Shown here: positions 1 to 9,372 of the stretch, one piece after another
Layout of the letters: each line of letters opens with the position of its first letter
Position numbering within the stretch: the first letter of the stretch is position 1
Assembly: GCA_003612395.1 (NCBI GenBank)
Contig: RAYQ01000001.1
Location: forward strand, 310,001 to 374,000
From: Parablautia intestinalis
Lineage (GTDB): Bacteria > Bacillota > Clostridia > Lachnospirales > Lachnospiraceae
DNA: 64,000 bases
Direction of reading: 5' to 3'
Made by a program: the position numbers and the translations under genes
The notes under the pieces: generated by a model
Databases searched by the model: none
The model's input: the letters and a program-made list of their open reading frames with translations, nothing else
What the model was told of the DNA's origin: nothing

Positions 1-150
1 CTCGCCGTTTGCCCGCATAATATCCAGATTTTCCGCAATCTGTGTGGAAGGGGTAATGGGGTAATAGCCCATCAGGTCATAGCCAATCTGCCGGATGGCT
101 ATTGCCGCCATTTCATTTCCACTTGCATATTCCCTTATCTGCTTTTCCAT
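1..150 (-). CDS. 2-oxoacid:ferredoxin oxidoreductase alpha subunit, VorB-like (5' part only)
   Basis: The first 50 codons are in the window; the gene continues past the left edge. The protein begins MEKQIREYASGNEMAAIAI and contains YPITPSTQIAE, the N-terminal signature of alpha subunits of pyruvate and branched-chain 2-oxoacid:ferredoxin oxidoreductases. These cytoplasmic enzymes oxidise a 2-oxoacid to an acyl-CoA and reduce ferredoxin. Its ATG overlaps the TAA of the upstream gamma-delta gene (TAATG), so the two are translationally coupled. The substrate cannot be decided from this fragment. Confidence 0.88.
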   Translation of the reverse strand, partial: MEKQIREYASGNEMAAIAIRQIGYDLMGYYPITPSTQIAENLDIMRANGE

Positions 151-1235
151 TACACTTCCCCGCCTTCCATTCTTTTTTCCGTTAAATAGGATTCCGAAGT
201 AACATACCCGTCAGGACCGGCCTTGATATAGTCGGGCATGTGCAGTAAATCCTTGTTAGGCAAAAAGTATCCCTTGCCCGGATGCTCCGATTCCACGCCT
301 CTTACCAGAGCATTTACAGGACATACCTCCACACACCTAAGGCATCCTTTACAGTGGTAATAATCCAGTCCCTGATTCACCATCATCTCCTTCCCCTTAT
401 ACAGGCCCGGAGCAAACTGAAAGACCATATCCGGGCAGGTGGAATCGCACATTCCACAGTTGATACATCTCTCCTTGATAAAAAGCGGAATATAGCCCTG
501 CCTTGAGGGAGACAAATCTGTTGCCACCGTATTGCCAAACTGTGGATTGATTCCGCCAATTGGCGCCGTTTCATATCCCCATTTAGGAGCCTGCTTCAAT
601 GAGACTGCCTGTGAGTCTTTCCCCTCAATTCTTTTTACTTCCTCATATCCTCTTTTGATCCCTTCCAGGTTTCCTTTAAGGGCATCCGGATACTTTTTGC
701 CCAAAGCATCCGCACAGATTTGGTTGACATCCTCAAGGGCCGCAAAACCCATCACCCGCGCCATGGCCCCCAGCATCACCACATTAATCCTGGAATGGGT
801 TTCCATGGCAATTTTCTGGGCTTTCACCACATGACAGGCCTTTATCGGATCCGGAACATTGAGCGCATCCGTCTCCTGCCCTTCCTCTATGGCAATGATT
901 GCCTCCGTGTTCTCATTACAGCCTGCCCATACACCGCCGTCCTTTAAAAGAGCCTGATGAAAAATCACCAGAAGATTGGGCTCTGTCACAGGGGAATGAA
1001 CCCTGATTTCTTTCTCCTTATCACAATACCTGATAAATCCTTTTACCGGCGTACCTGTCTTTTCCGATCCATAGCTGGAAAAGCTGGCGCTGTTTAAATC
1101 CAGGTATTTAACACCCAGCTCTCCTAACATTTTGCCGCACAGATTGGCTCCAAGCCCGCCTATGCTTTCCAGACGGATTTCGTAGTAGCCGCTGCCTGTT
1201 ACAGGCAATTTAATTTTTTCCATATTAATAAACAT
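150..1235 (-). CDS. 2-oxoacid:ferredoxin oxidoreductase gamma-delta fusion
   Basis: Fusion of the gamma (catalytic acceptor) domain, residues about 15-200 with the ESIGGLGANLCGKMLGE motif, to a two-cluster ferredoxin-like delta domain at about 255-310. The delta domain has CINCGMCDSTCP and CKGCLRCVEVCP, each binding one 4Fe-4S cluster. The subunit passes electrons from the TPP site on the beta subunit to ferredoxin. It is followed by the alpha subunit with overlapping stop and start, a gamma-delta/alpha(/beta) operon order usual in Clostridia. Start is uncertain: AAAGGAG lies 1 nt before the ATG at 1235 and 13 nt before the ATG at 1223 (MEKIKLP). Confidence 0.9.
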   Translation of the reverse strand: MFINMEKIKLPVTGSGYYEIRLESIGGLGANLCGKMLGELGVKYLDLNSASFSSYGSEKTGTPVKGFIRYCDKEKEIRVHSPVTEPNLLVIFHQALLKDGGVWAGCNENTEAIIAIEEGQETDALNVPDPIKACHVVKAQKIAMETHSRINVVMLGAMARVMGFAALEDVNQICADALGKKYPDALKGNLEGIKRGYEEVKRIEGKDSQAVSLKQAPKWGYETAPIGGINPQFGNTVATDLSPSRQGYIPLFIKERCINCGMCDSTCPDMVFQFAPGLYKGKEMMVNQGLDYYHCKGCLRCVEVCPVNALVRGVESEHPGKGYFLPNKDLLHMPDYIKAGPDGYVTSESYLTEKRMEGGEV

Positions 1236-1375
1236 GCTCCTTTCCCGACCTGCAGATTCCCGACAACGAAAAGCGTAAGCTTTTTGTTGTATGAAGCTCT
1301 AAAGCACAAGTTTCCTTTTTCATCTGGTTTCTTTTTTTACAGACAGTATGTTTTTATTTTGGGAAAGTTATTCAT

Positions 1376-3607
1376 TTATCCGGAAAAATAACTTGACAGT
1401 TCTTGAAGGTCAATAAATTCTATAAGCTCTATACCGCCATATTCTCTGTATACTGCTATTTTCTCTTTTGGCGCCAAATCAATTTCTTTTGCCAGAACCG
1501 TACCGTCAACAGCCTGTACAATTGCAGGCGAATCATTATCCTTTATATAAATGCAGATTCTATTCTGTTTATTCCGCTCTTGTGTCACGCATTTCAATAA
1601 AAAATCCATATCAAATTTTTTCAGCAAATCCATTGTAGATATATATTCAGAACGAACTTCAAAAGATTTACTTTGCATGAGCACATACTTAAAATATTTT
1701 TTTACTAACCTGGCTTTTAAATCTTTTTCAAGGCCGTCCATGGTCTCGTTAAATTGTTTTGCAGGTATTGCCGCATACTCCTTACATAATTGATGCGCTC
1801 CCTCTCTCCCCCCTGTAAATGAAACAGGAAAGATTTCCGACAATTCTATCAAAATCTGAAACAGTTCAGAGTCAATAGAAATATCCTGCAAATCAATTAA
1901 TTCCCGGAGCCCTTCGCAAAAAACAGGATATATAGTATTTATAATATTAGATTTAAAAAAATTTTGTTGTTCCAAACCTGTCATTTTCCAGAAAAAGTCA
2001 TCAAAAAAAGCCCCGTTTTGGTACCCCATATCCATTATCAACCGGCACTTCTCATTTATGTGTTTTTTGAACTTTACCATAAAGTCCAACATATACTGAG
2101 ATAATTCGTCAAAGCATTTCTTATCTGATACACCAAACCTTTTCATCTCCAGATCTAAATCGTATCGCATTTGAATTTCCTGCAGAGAATTTTCAAGTTT
2201 ATAAATCTCCCATAAAATTCTGTTTTTCAGCTGTGATATCAGAGGAACAATTTTTTCTGTTACAATATTATTTTCATCTACAGATTCCCCTTCATCATTG
2301 GTTTTAATCGCACTATAATATATACAGAGATTTGACAGACATCCAATTTTTACCCCAAAAATAAAATAATCATATAAATTATCAAATCCTGAGGCAAATA
2401 TGTAATTTTCTGTAATCAAATCAAATAATTTAAAAAATACAACGGGTTCATGAAAGTCCCCCCATCTTGGATTGATTACTTTTCTGATATTTTCTTTTAG
2501 AAACGCCAGACGGATTGACTCTCCAAATTCTCCCCAACAATCGCATTTAACAGCATTGCCTTTATATATCATATACTTCCGGAAAAAATGTAAATCCATA
2601 TTACTATCTATCATTACATCCATATCCTGCCGCAAATATCTGTCTGCTTCCGAAAATACAAAATGTACCATATCATAATTCATTGCGTGCAATTGATAAT
2701 CTTCAATATTTTCATTTATATTGTCAGTGATTGGTGTACCAGCAGTTCTGTTCGATGAATGATAAAAAATGTAATATGGATTAACTAAGAATATTGTTAT
2801 GCATATGCGTTCTCCTTCCAAATCATCTGGTAGCCAAATTAAGGAAAAGCCATGCAGCTTATACTTTTCGCACTTACCTTTTACATATTCTATGGCTGTT
2901 AAAGACATGTCCAGCGAATCCACAATGCTTTTTTCTTCCTCCTGGTCAGAAAGATTATAAACCGAATATGTGGTACCCTGAAAAGCTTTTTCATCTAAAA
3001 ATGGATAATTCGTATTCGTCCAGCAATCCGGAACAAAAATATCAAAGTATTGGAATTCATCGTCTTCTATAACCGGTACCAGACACATGACAGGTTTACT
3101 GTCCAATATTAACGATTCGATAGAATGCTGAAGCAGCGTACTATAATCGAAAGATATCAAAATCATTAAAATGTCCGAATTGGCCGACAGCGGTAAATGA
3201 TTTTTTATTTCAAGTTCATAGCCCAGCAATTCTGTAATTGCCTGCCGTTCAGTTTCTTTGCTCCGTTTTAGTTCTCCTATGATATATTTCCCCTTGGATT
3301 TGTTATATAGCAGCAAATCAGGATATAACTGCTGTTCATCTTCCAGAGAAATATTCCGTATGGATTCACCATTTAAAATCGTAAGTTCATTATTATATTC
3401 TTTATTTTCTATCCCTTCCAGAACAATTTTACATCCTTTAAAATAGTTCAGCCTTAGCAGATAATCTACAGATAAGTATGGCAGCATCTCATCATCAGAA
3501 AATTTTTCTAAAGTTTTTTCAATAATATGTTTATTTTTTATCAAATCGAAAAACGTATTTGTCTTAAACTTATTGATAATTTTTTCCTGTAATTCTTTTT
3601 CCTTCAT
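1376..3607 (-). CDS. large protein with N-terminal PD-(D/E)XK-type nuclease motif
   Basis: 743 residues, no family recognised over the full length. At about residues 94-125 it reads YPDLLLY, then IIGELKRS, then QAITELLGYE. This is the D...ExK core plus the downstream Q...Y helix of PD-(D/E)XK nucleases of the NucS/restriction type. The remaining 600 residues are mixed alpha/beta with no recognised motif. The gene is visibly more AT-rich than its neighbours and stands alone between an oxidoreductase operon and an XRE regulator, so recent acquisition is likely. A role in DNA defence or restriction is inferred, not shown. SD AGGAGGTC lies upstream of the ATG. Confidence 0.6.
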   Translation of the reverse strand: MKEKELQEKIINKFKTNTFFDLIKNKHIIEKTLEKFSDDEMLPYLSVDYLLRLNYFKGCKIVLEGIENKEYNNELTILNGESIRNISLEDEQQLYPDLLLYNKSKGKYIIGELKRSKETERQAITELLGYELEIKNHLPLSANSDILMILISFDYSTLLQHSIESLILDSKPVMCLVPVIEDDEFQYFDIFVPDCWTNTNYPFLDEKAFQGTTYSVYNLSDQEEEKSIVDSLDMSLTAIEYVKGKCEKYKLHGFSLIWLPDDLEGERICITIFLVNPYYIFYHSSNRTAGTPITDNINENIEDYQLHAMNYDMVHFVFSEADRYLRQDMDVMIDSNMDLHFFRKYMIYKGNAVKCDCWGEFGESIRLAFLKENIRKVINPRWGDFHEPVVFFKLFDLITENYIFASGFDNLYDYFIFGVKIGCLSNLCIYYSAIKTNDEGESVDENNIVTEKIVPLISQLKNRILWEIYKLENSLQEIQMRYDLDLEMKRFGVSDKKCFDELSQYMLDFMVKFKKHINEKCRLIMDMGYQNGAFFDDFFWKMTGLEQQNFFKSNIINTIYPVFCEGLRELIDLQDISIDSELFQILIELSEIFPVSFTGGREGAHQLCKEYAAIPAKQFNETMDGLEKDLKARLVKKYFKYVLMQSKSFEVRSEYISTMDLLKKFDMDFLLKCVTQERNKQNRICIYIKDNDSPAIVQAVDGTVLAKEIDLAPKEKIAVYREYGGIELIEFIDLQELSSYFSG

Positions 3608-3710
3608 CCTAAAGACCTCCTGTCAAATGTAAGTTAATAACCCCCGGCGGCATTTGCCAAATGTCCGGAAATCAATTGTTCCCTTGCGTCCACTCCCAAT
3701 TATACATTGT

Positions 3711-3739
3711 TTTACACCTGATTCTTTCATGGTTATAAT
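3711..3739 (+). promoter_or_regulatory. sigma-A promoter for the XRE regulator
   Basis: TTTACA, a 17-nt spacer and TATAAT, ending 62 nt before the start of the XRE gene at 3802. It lies in the divergent gap with the nuclease-like gene. Confidence 0.65.
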
Positions 3740-3801
3740 AATAACAATCCAGCCTTCGGCTTCATAGTTACTTATAAAAACAAATACCAGGAGGTGTAAA
3801 A

Positions 3802-4563
3802 GTGAAAGAAAATTTAGGAAAAACTATTTGCCAGTATCGCCAGAATTTGAAAATGACCCAGGAAGACTTTGCCTATCGTCTGGGCGTCACTCCTCAGGCC
3901 GTGAGCAGATGGGAGCGTGGAAACGGACTGCCGGATCTCTCCCTCATAAAAGGGATCTGCAGCATCCTGCATGTCAGCGCCGATACACTTTTAGGAATTG
4001 ACAGCAATCCTGTCACAGAAAATAATAATTTGCAAATGGAATGGGAAATCCGGCATAACCTTTTTGCCGAACCTGTTGTTCTTGAATTTGGGGAAGCACT
4101 CATTCCCTGTGTGTCAGAAGGGGTAAAAACAGATTATCTCAATCAAAAAAGAAACGCTCTTGCCAAAGAATACGGAATATTAATGCCGGTTGTAAGACTT
4201 CGCGATAATCTTGCATTGGACAAATCCTCGTACAGGCTCCTTTCCTATGATCAGGTTCTGCTGGAAGATCGCATGGAACTTTGCGCGGATGAATCCGATC
4301 TCACACGGTATTACCGTGAAATGCTCGATTGTATGGCGGAAGAATGCAGAAAAAACTATAGCCGTATTCTTAACAAGCAGCTTGCCAAAACCATGGCAGA
4401 GAGCCTGGAAGAACGCTATCCCGGTACTGTCAACGGCCTTGTGCCCGAAAAGATAAGCTATCTTAAGCTTGCAGATCATCTCAGATGTATGCTGATTCAG
4501 GGAAAATCCATCAGAGATTTGATTCACATTCTTGAAGAAATGGAAAGAGAACTGCTGCCTTAA
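3802..4563 (+). CDS. XRE-family helix-turn-helix regulator
   Basis: 253 residues with an N-terminal XRE helix-turn-helix at about 8-62 (ICQYRQNLKMTQEDFAYRLG, then TPQAVSRWERGNGLPD), which binds operator DNA. The C-terminal two thirds are helical and charged with no recognised sensor domain. Starts at GTG 3802 with AGGAGGTG 5 nt upstream, and has a near-consensus promoter. It is divergent from the nuclease-like gene and could control it, but no operator was identified. Target unknown. Confidence 0.85.
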   Translation: MKENLGKTICQYRQNLKMTQEDFAYRLGVTPQAVSRWERGNGLPDLSLIKGICSILHVSADTLLGIDSNPVTENNNLQMEWEIRHNLFAEPVVLEFGEALIPCVSEGVKTDYLNQKRNALAKEYGILMPVVRLRDNLALDKSSYRLLSYDQVLLEDRMELCADESDLTRYYREMLDCMAEECRKNYSRILNKQLAKTMAESLEERYPGTVNGLVPEKISYLKLADHLRCMLIQGKSIRDLIHILEEMERELLP

Positions 4564-4720
4564 CGCATGCTGTCAGCCGCATTATATAAGTGACCGGGAA
4601 GTCAGCGCCCCGCTGCAGGCAGCAATGCATCAATCCTGCAACGCTGCTAAGTGCAGCATATCTTTGCTATGCGGGGTGTGACTTACAGCATACGCCTTCG
4701 TTTTTTATCAGGCGCAGATT

Positions 4721-5455
4721 TTATTCCACATACTCAATGCTTTCAATAACCGGTCTGTTTTCCTCCGGTACCACGCCGTTTCTATCCTGTCCTGTGGTAT
4801 TATCGCAAATATCATCCACAATTTCCATTCCCTCCGTAACATGGCCAAAAGCTGCATAATCCCCGTCAAGATAGGTGCCGTCCTGATGCATGATAAAAAA
4901 CTGGCAGCTTGCACTGTCCGGCAGATTTGAGCGCGCCATGGAGATTGTCCCCCTTGTATGGGAAATCGGATTTTCCACACCGTTATTCACAAACTCTCCG
5001 ACAATTGTCTTATCCGAGCTTCCCATTCCGGTTCCCGTAGGATCTCCTCCCTGCATCATAAAATCTTTTATGATCCGGTGAAAAGTTAATCCGTCATAGA
5101 AGCCCTCTTTTACCAAACTTACAAAGTTGGTCACCGTAACCGGCGCGGCATCTGCGTCAAGCTCTACCTTAATTGTGCCTTTATCCTTAATATGAATATT
5201 TACATAATGTTTACCGGATAAAACATCTTCGTTCCCGATGCTTTGCGCCTGCACATTATCAGCATCATTTTCCTTTATCTGTTCTGTATCCTCCCCTGCC
5301 GCAGCGTTTTCTTCCGGGCTTTCCTGACCTTCTTCCTCCTGCACGCTGCCTGTTTCCTCCTGGCTTTCCTCTGCGGCATTTTTACCGGAGCCGCAGCCTG
5401 CTGTCATGACTATAAGCACAGCTGCGGATAAAAAGCAGATTATCCTTCTTTTCAT
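4721..5455 (-). CDS. cyclophilin-type peptidyl-prolyl isomerase lipoprotein
   Basis: 244 residues. A lipoprotein signal peptide with Cys at residue 21 (VLIVMTAGCGSG) is followed by an acidic Glu/Gln-rich linker to about residue 70 and then a cyclophilin domain with FHRIIKDFMMQGGDPTGTG and CQFFIMHQD. It would catalyse proline cis-trans isomerisation in secreted proteins on the outer face of the membrane. It stands alone, convergent with the XRE gene. Family assignment is firm; the client proteins are unknown. Confidence 0.92.
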   Translation of the reverse strand: MKRRIICFLSAAVLIVMTAGCGSGKNAAEESQEETGSVQEEEGQESPEENAAAGEDTEQIKENDADNVQAQSIGNEDVLSGKHYVNIHIKDKGTIKVELDADAAPVTVTNFVSLVKEGFYDGLTFHRIIKDFMMQGGDPTGTGMGSSDKTIVGEFVNNGVENPISHTRGTISMARSNLPDSASCQFFIMHQDGTYLDGDYAAFGHVTEGMEIVDDICDNTTGQDRNGVVPEENRPVIESIEYVE

Positions 5456-5582
5456 AGTCTTTCATCAATCCTTTCATGGTTTTTCTCCATCTGCGCAAAA
5501 TACCAGTCACATCACCTCATGCCCCCTGCAACTGCATATTTTAGGCAGACTCATTTATTATACCACACAAATCACGCAGATG

Positions 5583-6365
5583 TTAAAAATCTTTTCTTTT
5601 ATAAAAAACTATCGCCGCAACTGTGCATACCACTGTCACCGCCGCGCTTATTCCTGCCATTTTGCCGTCCACACTTCCATTTATAAAAATATCCGCCGCG
5701 TTTGAAAAGTAATAAGGCGTTACATATTTCAGCCTTTCTATGTCCGGTACGATTCTGCACATTAAGTCCATACCGTACAAAAGGATGGCAAACCCCAGGG
5801 CCGCTCCCACCTGCTTTTTTCTGCAGAAGACAGAGGCCAGAAAGCAGAGGCTCCCTATCTCCAGCTGCATCAAAAGCTGTGCCCCGTGAAAGAGTAAAAG
5901 CTCCTTTAAAGGCACCATATGTCCTGTCTTAATAAATCCCAAAAGCTCCCAGCATAAGCATGCACTGTTAAATAAAAAGATAAGCACAGCCATTGCCGCA
6001 TATTTCCACGCCAGAATATAATTCCTTCCTAATGGAAGCGTATTTAAGAAATCAGCCGTGCGGCCTTCTTCCTCTTTCGCCAGCATGCAAATACCAAGCA
6101 TGGCAGCAAACATCGCCCCGCCCACTGCAAAAATCAGAGAAATCTCCGTGGCATAAAAGCCTTCCATGGTACCGGCGTCCATTCTGTTCATGCCAAATGC
6201 CGCTGCGAAGGCTCCCATCTGCGCATATACATCCTGCATCTCCCCCATGGTCTCCTCCAGCCCCTGAAACAGCAAAATACACCCAAAGCAGCATACGCCA
6301 ATACATATGGTCCATGCCAGGAGCTGTCTTTTATTCATTTTCAATTCCTGTAAAAAGAGTGTCAT
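5583..6365 (-). CDS. ABC transporter permease (ABC-2 type)
   Basis: About 260 residues with six hydrophobic segments spread over the length, typical of ABC-2 permeases. It starts at MTLFLQELKMNKRQ because a GGAGGGG ribosome site sits 5 nt upstream of that ATG; a longer upstream reading (MQKRNGGE) lacks one. It is the last gene of a minus-strand operon after the ATP-binding subunit and presumably forms the membrane half of that exporter. The substrate is unknown; LytTR-controlled transporters of this kind are often linked to peptide or antibiotic stress. Confidence 0.85.
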   Translation of the reverse strand: MTLFLQELKMNKRQLLAWTICIGVCCFGCILLFQGLEETMGEMQDVYAQMGAFAAAFGMNRMDAGTMEGFYATEISLIFAVGGAMFAAMLGICMLAKEEEGRTADFLNTLPLGRNYILAWKYAAMAVLIFLFNSACLCWELLGFIKTGHMVPLKELLLFHGAQLLMQLEIGSLCFLASVFCRKKQVGAALGFAILLYGMDLMCRIVPDIERLKYVTPYYFSNAADIFINGSVDGKMAGISAAVTVVCTVAAIVFYKRKDF

Positions 6366-6502
6366 AGTCTCCCCTCCGTTCCTTTTCTGCATTCATTTTT
6401 GTTGTCCAAAATTCTAATTTCGGTTTATTGCAAACAGCAATTCGTGCAAAGGAATTTATCCCCGGCATTTATTATCCAAAAGTGTAAATACCTGCACAAA
6501 AT

Positions 6503-7336
6503 TTATTTCTCATAGTAATGCCTGAAAATCTCATCCAGAGACGGTTCTTCAATCAGCACATCCTCCACCTGCATACCTGCCAGCTCATGAATCAGCTCTT
6601 CCATCTTCCCTGTATAGACAAATTCCTTTTTCCGCCCGCCTGATTTAATCTTCACGCATCTTACATCAGACTTTAACAGGTTTTCCACAGAGTCTGTCCG
6701 GACAATCTTCCCATCCTTTATAATGGCCGCATGACGGCAATAACTTTTTACCTCCGAAAGCACATGTGAGGACAAAAAGCATGTTGTTCCCTGACGGTTA
6801 TATTCTAATATTAATTCAAAAAAAGCCTCCTGCATCAGCGGATCAAGACCTGAGGTAGGCTCATCCAGAATAAGAATCTTTGGCCTGTGCTGCATAGCGC
6901 ATATGATACTCACCTTCTTACGATTTCCCAAAGACAATTCCTCTATCTTCTTTTCCCCATCCACCTGAAATATACCGCAAAGCCTGCGAGCCTCGTTAAA
7001 GCAGTCCCTTTTCCTTGCTCTGGCCGCAAATGCAATGACATCTTTTACCTTCATGGAAGGGTAAAACAAAACCTCCGAAGGCATATAGCCCACCTGCCTT
7101 AAAATCTCCTTTTGGTCCCGCACTGCATCCATCTGCAGCATGTGAATTTCTCCTTTCTGGTAATGGATAAGACCAAGCATGCTCCGGATGGTGGTAGATT
7201 TACCCGCGCCATTTTGCCCCAGAAAGCCAAATATATCCCCCTCCTTTACAGAAAGGGAAATTGACTCTACTCCTCTCTTTTTTCCGTAGGATTTTGTAAG
7301 ATCCCTTATCTCAATTATGTTTTCCCTGCTCTCCAT
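6503..7336 (-). CDS. ABC transporter ATP-binding protein
   Basis: 277 residues with all nucleotide-binding motifs: Walker A GQNGAGKSTT near residue 40, signature ELSLGNRKKVSI near 133, Walker B ILILDEPTSGLDP near 155 and an H-loop at LSSHV. It powers the permease encoded next. Its start overlaps the end of the DUF3021 gene by 26 nt, so the LytTR-DUF3021-ATPase-permease set is one operon. Confidence 0.95.
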   Translation of the reverse strand: MESRENIIEIRDLTKSYGKKRGVESISLSVKEGDIFGFLGQNGAGKSTTIRSMLGLIHYQKGEIHMLQMDAVRDQKEILRQVGYMPSEVLFYPSMKVKDVIAFAARARKRDCFNEARRLCGIFQVDGEKKIEELSLGNRKKVSIICAMQHRPKILILDEPTSGLDPLMQEAFFELILEYNRQGTTCFLSSHVLSEVKSYCRHAAIIKDGKIVRTDSVENLLKSDVRCVKIKSGGRKKEFVYTGKMEELIHELAGMQVEDVLIEEPSLDEIFRHYYEK

Positions 7337-7817
7337 TACAGATTTCCCCCTTCTTAAATTCCGCTAACATCTTATTTAAATTCTCCGTGTCAATTGCCCG
7401 CTTTATTTTATTTACCAGATACATCACATAATATATAAACAGTATATATACCCCAAACAGCAGGGTTGTCTTAAAGTTCCTGTCAAACCATGCAAATCCA
7501 TAAGAAGCCCCAATGTAAAGAGCCGTACAGAAAATAATGCCCGGCACATCCTTTTTCCCCAGCTGGCTGGCTTCATCAAAATTGTGAAATGCATAAACCT
7601 GCACATAGCTGATAACGTACGCCGCCGCCATCATTTCAAACATGTAAAGAATATCTGCGCAGCGGACTCCCATACAAAGCAGGTAAACACAATAAAAAAA
7701 CCAGATACTGAAAAAATAAACACATGTTTTATAGTCAATTACAATTTCCAGATTTAAATAGCTTTTAAATCTTTTCATTATTTTATTTCCGGATTTTACT
7801 TTTTTTTTATTCCTCAT
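7311..7817 (-). CDS. DUF3021 membrane protein
   Basis: 168 residues with four hydrophobic segments and a charged C-terminus, matching DUF3021, a family regularly encoded directly after a single-domain LytTR regulator and thought to modulate it at the membrane. Its start overlaps the LytTR gene by 11 nt. A second possible start at MKRFKSYLN, 13 residues in, lacks a better ribosome site; GGAGG lies 10 nt before the first ATG. Precise function unknown. Confidence 0.85.
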   Translation of the reverse strand: MRNKKKVKSGNKIMKRFKSYLNLEIVIDYKTCVYFFSIWFFYCVYLLCMGVRCADILYMFEMMAAAYVISYVQVYAFHNFDEASQLGKKDVPGIIFCTALYIGASYGFAWFDRNFKTTLLFGVYILFIYYVMYLVNKIKRAIDTENLNKMLAEFKKGEICNGEQGKHN

Positions 7818-8262
7818 CTTCTTTAACGCCTCCTTTCAGTCTTTGCCGCAGCTCCTTGGCATATTTTCTGGAAATCATCACCTGTTCACCGTTTTCCATT
7901 GTGGCGCGTATACGGCTGCCCGATTCACTTTTTAAAAAATTTATCTTATAGATATTAAGCACCATAGACCTGGAACAGCGCAGAAACCCCCTGCTCCCGT
8001 AAGCCATAGCTAGTTCAAACAGGCTCATCTGCACCTTTAAAACCCGTTCCTCCAAATAAGCATAAGTTACGCCGTCCACACTTTCCAAATATAAAATATC
8101 TTCCGGAGAAAGCAGAAGTGTCTGACCATCTGATGCGGCGCATATTTTTTGCCCAATCCCCTGGACCATTCCCGCTATGGTTTCTAACTGCTTATTCATT
8201 TCATGATATCTGATGATAACCTCATCTTCTCCTTTGACAATCCTTTCCATCGTAAGCTTCAT
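7807..8262 (-). CDS. LytTR-family DNA-binding regulator (no receiver domain)
   Basis: 151 residues. The C-terminal half (about 50-140) is a LytTR DNA-binding domain with ILYLESVDGVTYAYLEERVL, GFLRCSRSMVLNIYKINFL and MISRKYAKELRQRL. There is no phospho-receiver domain. It is the first gene of the operon with DUF3021 and an ABC exporter and probably autoregulates it. GGTGG lies 7 nt before the ATG. Confidence 0.92.
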   Translation of the reverse strand: MKLTMERIVKGEDEVIIRYHEMNKQLETIAGMVQGIGQKICAASDGQTLLLSPEDILYLESVDGVTYAYLEERVLKVQMSLFELAMAYGSRGFLRCSRSMVLNIYKINFLKSESGSRIRATMENGEQVMISRKYAKELRQRLKGGVKEDEE

Positions 8263-8573
8263 GGCATTCCACCTTTATAATATTTGTTAACCCATGCTTT
8301 AGGCAGTCCTTAATCCGGAAACAAGACACAGATAAAATTTATCGCTCTATTTGTATTGTATCAGATATTCTTTTTCAAACAACATGCTAAGGGTCAGGAT
8401 GCACTTTTCGCCCTTTAAAATGCATTCTCAAAAAGTCATATTAAAATAGCAAACGTCAGTATTCGCAAACTCGTTATTTCATACCCGTCTGACAATGGAC
8501 TTTCCTAATAAGTAAAAAACCCGGGAGATTTCTCTCCCGGGCCACTCATATATATAAATATTATTTACAGCCA
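8263..8573. other. intergenic region upstream of the LytTR operon
   Basis: About 310 bases without a credible gene. It should hold the promoter of the LytTR operon at its left side and it contains the hairpin terminator of the FliD-like gene near 8514-8541. No clear LytTR direct repeat was found by eye. Confidence 0.5.
8514..8541 (-). terminator. rho-independent terminator of the 245-aa gene
   Basis: Perfect 9-bp stem CCCGGGAGA / TCTCCCGGG with a TTTC loop (8520-8541). On the minus strand it is followed by a run of six T at 8514-8519. It lies 33 nt beyond the stop of the gene at 8574. Confidence 0.9.
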
Positions 8574-9311
8574 TCAGCCTTTAGAATTATATTTTCCTCC
8601 AAGCAGTGCATCAAAAATATCGCTTCCATATTGATTATAAGTATAATTTCCCGCATATATGCTTTTATTGATTACCGCCAGATTTGTTTCCGCATTGGAG
8701 ATAACATTCTCTGCCCGTTTCCCGATATCGTCCACAAAGGTGCCCTCCGAACCCAAAACTTTTTTCAGCGTCTCTGCGTCCGCCGCTTTCAAAAGCTCCT
8801 GATCTAAGGACAGTGTTCCGTCCTCCTTTTGGGTGATTCCCAGGCTTTCCAGGTCTTTTTTTGCATTCTGGAAATATCCCTTCATCTGCTTTAGATAAAT
8901 CTCGTTGACCTTGCCCTGTTCCTCGTTCATGCTTTTAATCATTGTATTGTAATTTTCAATAAGGCTGGTAATCTCTTTGCGTGCATCTACCTTGTATTCG
9001 GCAATCTCGTCCTCTGTCATTTCATCCCATTTTTTTTCAGGCCAGAGCAACAGATTTTTTGCATGTTTTTTTACACTTTCCGCCGCATTTTTCATGGCGG
9101 TATAATTTTCTTTTGATTTCCGGTCAGCCTCACTGACTTTGGCGTTTTGGGCACCTGCTTTATTATTAACCGAATTGATAACACTATCCTTATTATGAGA
9201 ACCGTTAAGCAGTGCCGAACCTGTTGCCACACTCTGGGCCCTTGCCCGGGACCTTGCCTGGCTTAACAGCCTGTTTTGGGTAATAAGTGAACTGATTTTA
9301 CTCATACTCAT
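8574..9311 (-). CDS. uncharacterised helical protein, resembles the FliD C-terminal region
   Basis: 245 residues, mostly helical. The stretch at about 130-215 (NYNTMIKSMNE, LESLGITQKEDGTLSLDQEL, then LKKVLGSEGTFVDDIGKRAE) resembles the C-terminal part of flagellar hook-associated protein 2, where GITxxxDGTLSxD is typical. No flagellar gene is nearby and the FliD N-terminus is absent, so this is probably a surface or regulatory paralogue of unknown role. GGAGG lies 8 nt before the ATG and a strong terminator follows. Confidence 0.6.
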   Translation of the reverse strand: MSMSKISSLITQNRLLSQARSRARAQSVATGSALLNGSHNKDSVINSVNNKAGAQNAKVSEADRKSKENYTAMKNAAESVKKHAKNLLLWPEKKWDEMTEDEIAEYKVDARKEITSLIENYNTMIKSMNEEQGKVNEIYLKQMKGYFQNAKKDLESLGITQKEDGTLSLDQELLKAADAETLKKVLGSEGTFVDDIGKRAENVISNAETNLAVINKSIYAGNYTYNQYGSDIFDALLGGKYNSKG

Positions 9312-9372
9312 TTCTTCATCCTCCTATTTATATCTTTTTTATATGCAGCCTGTTTGTAAATTTTAGCGTCCG

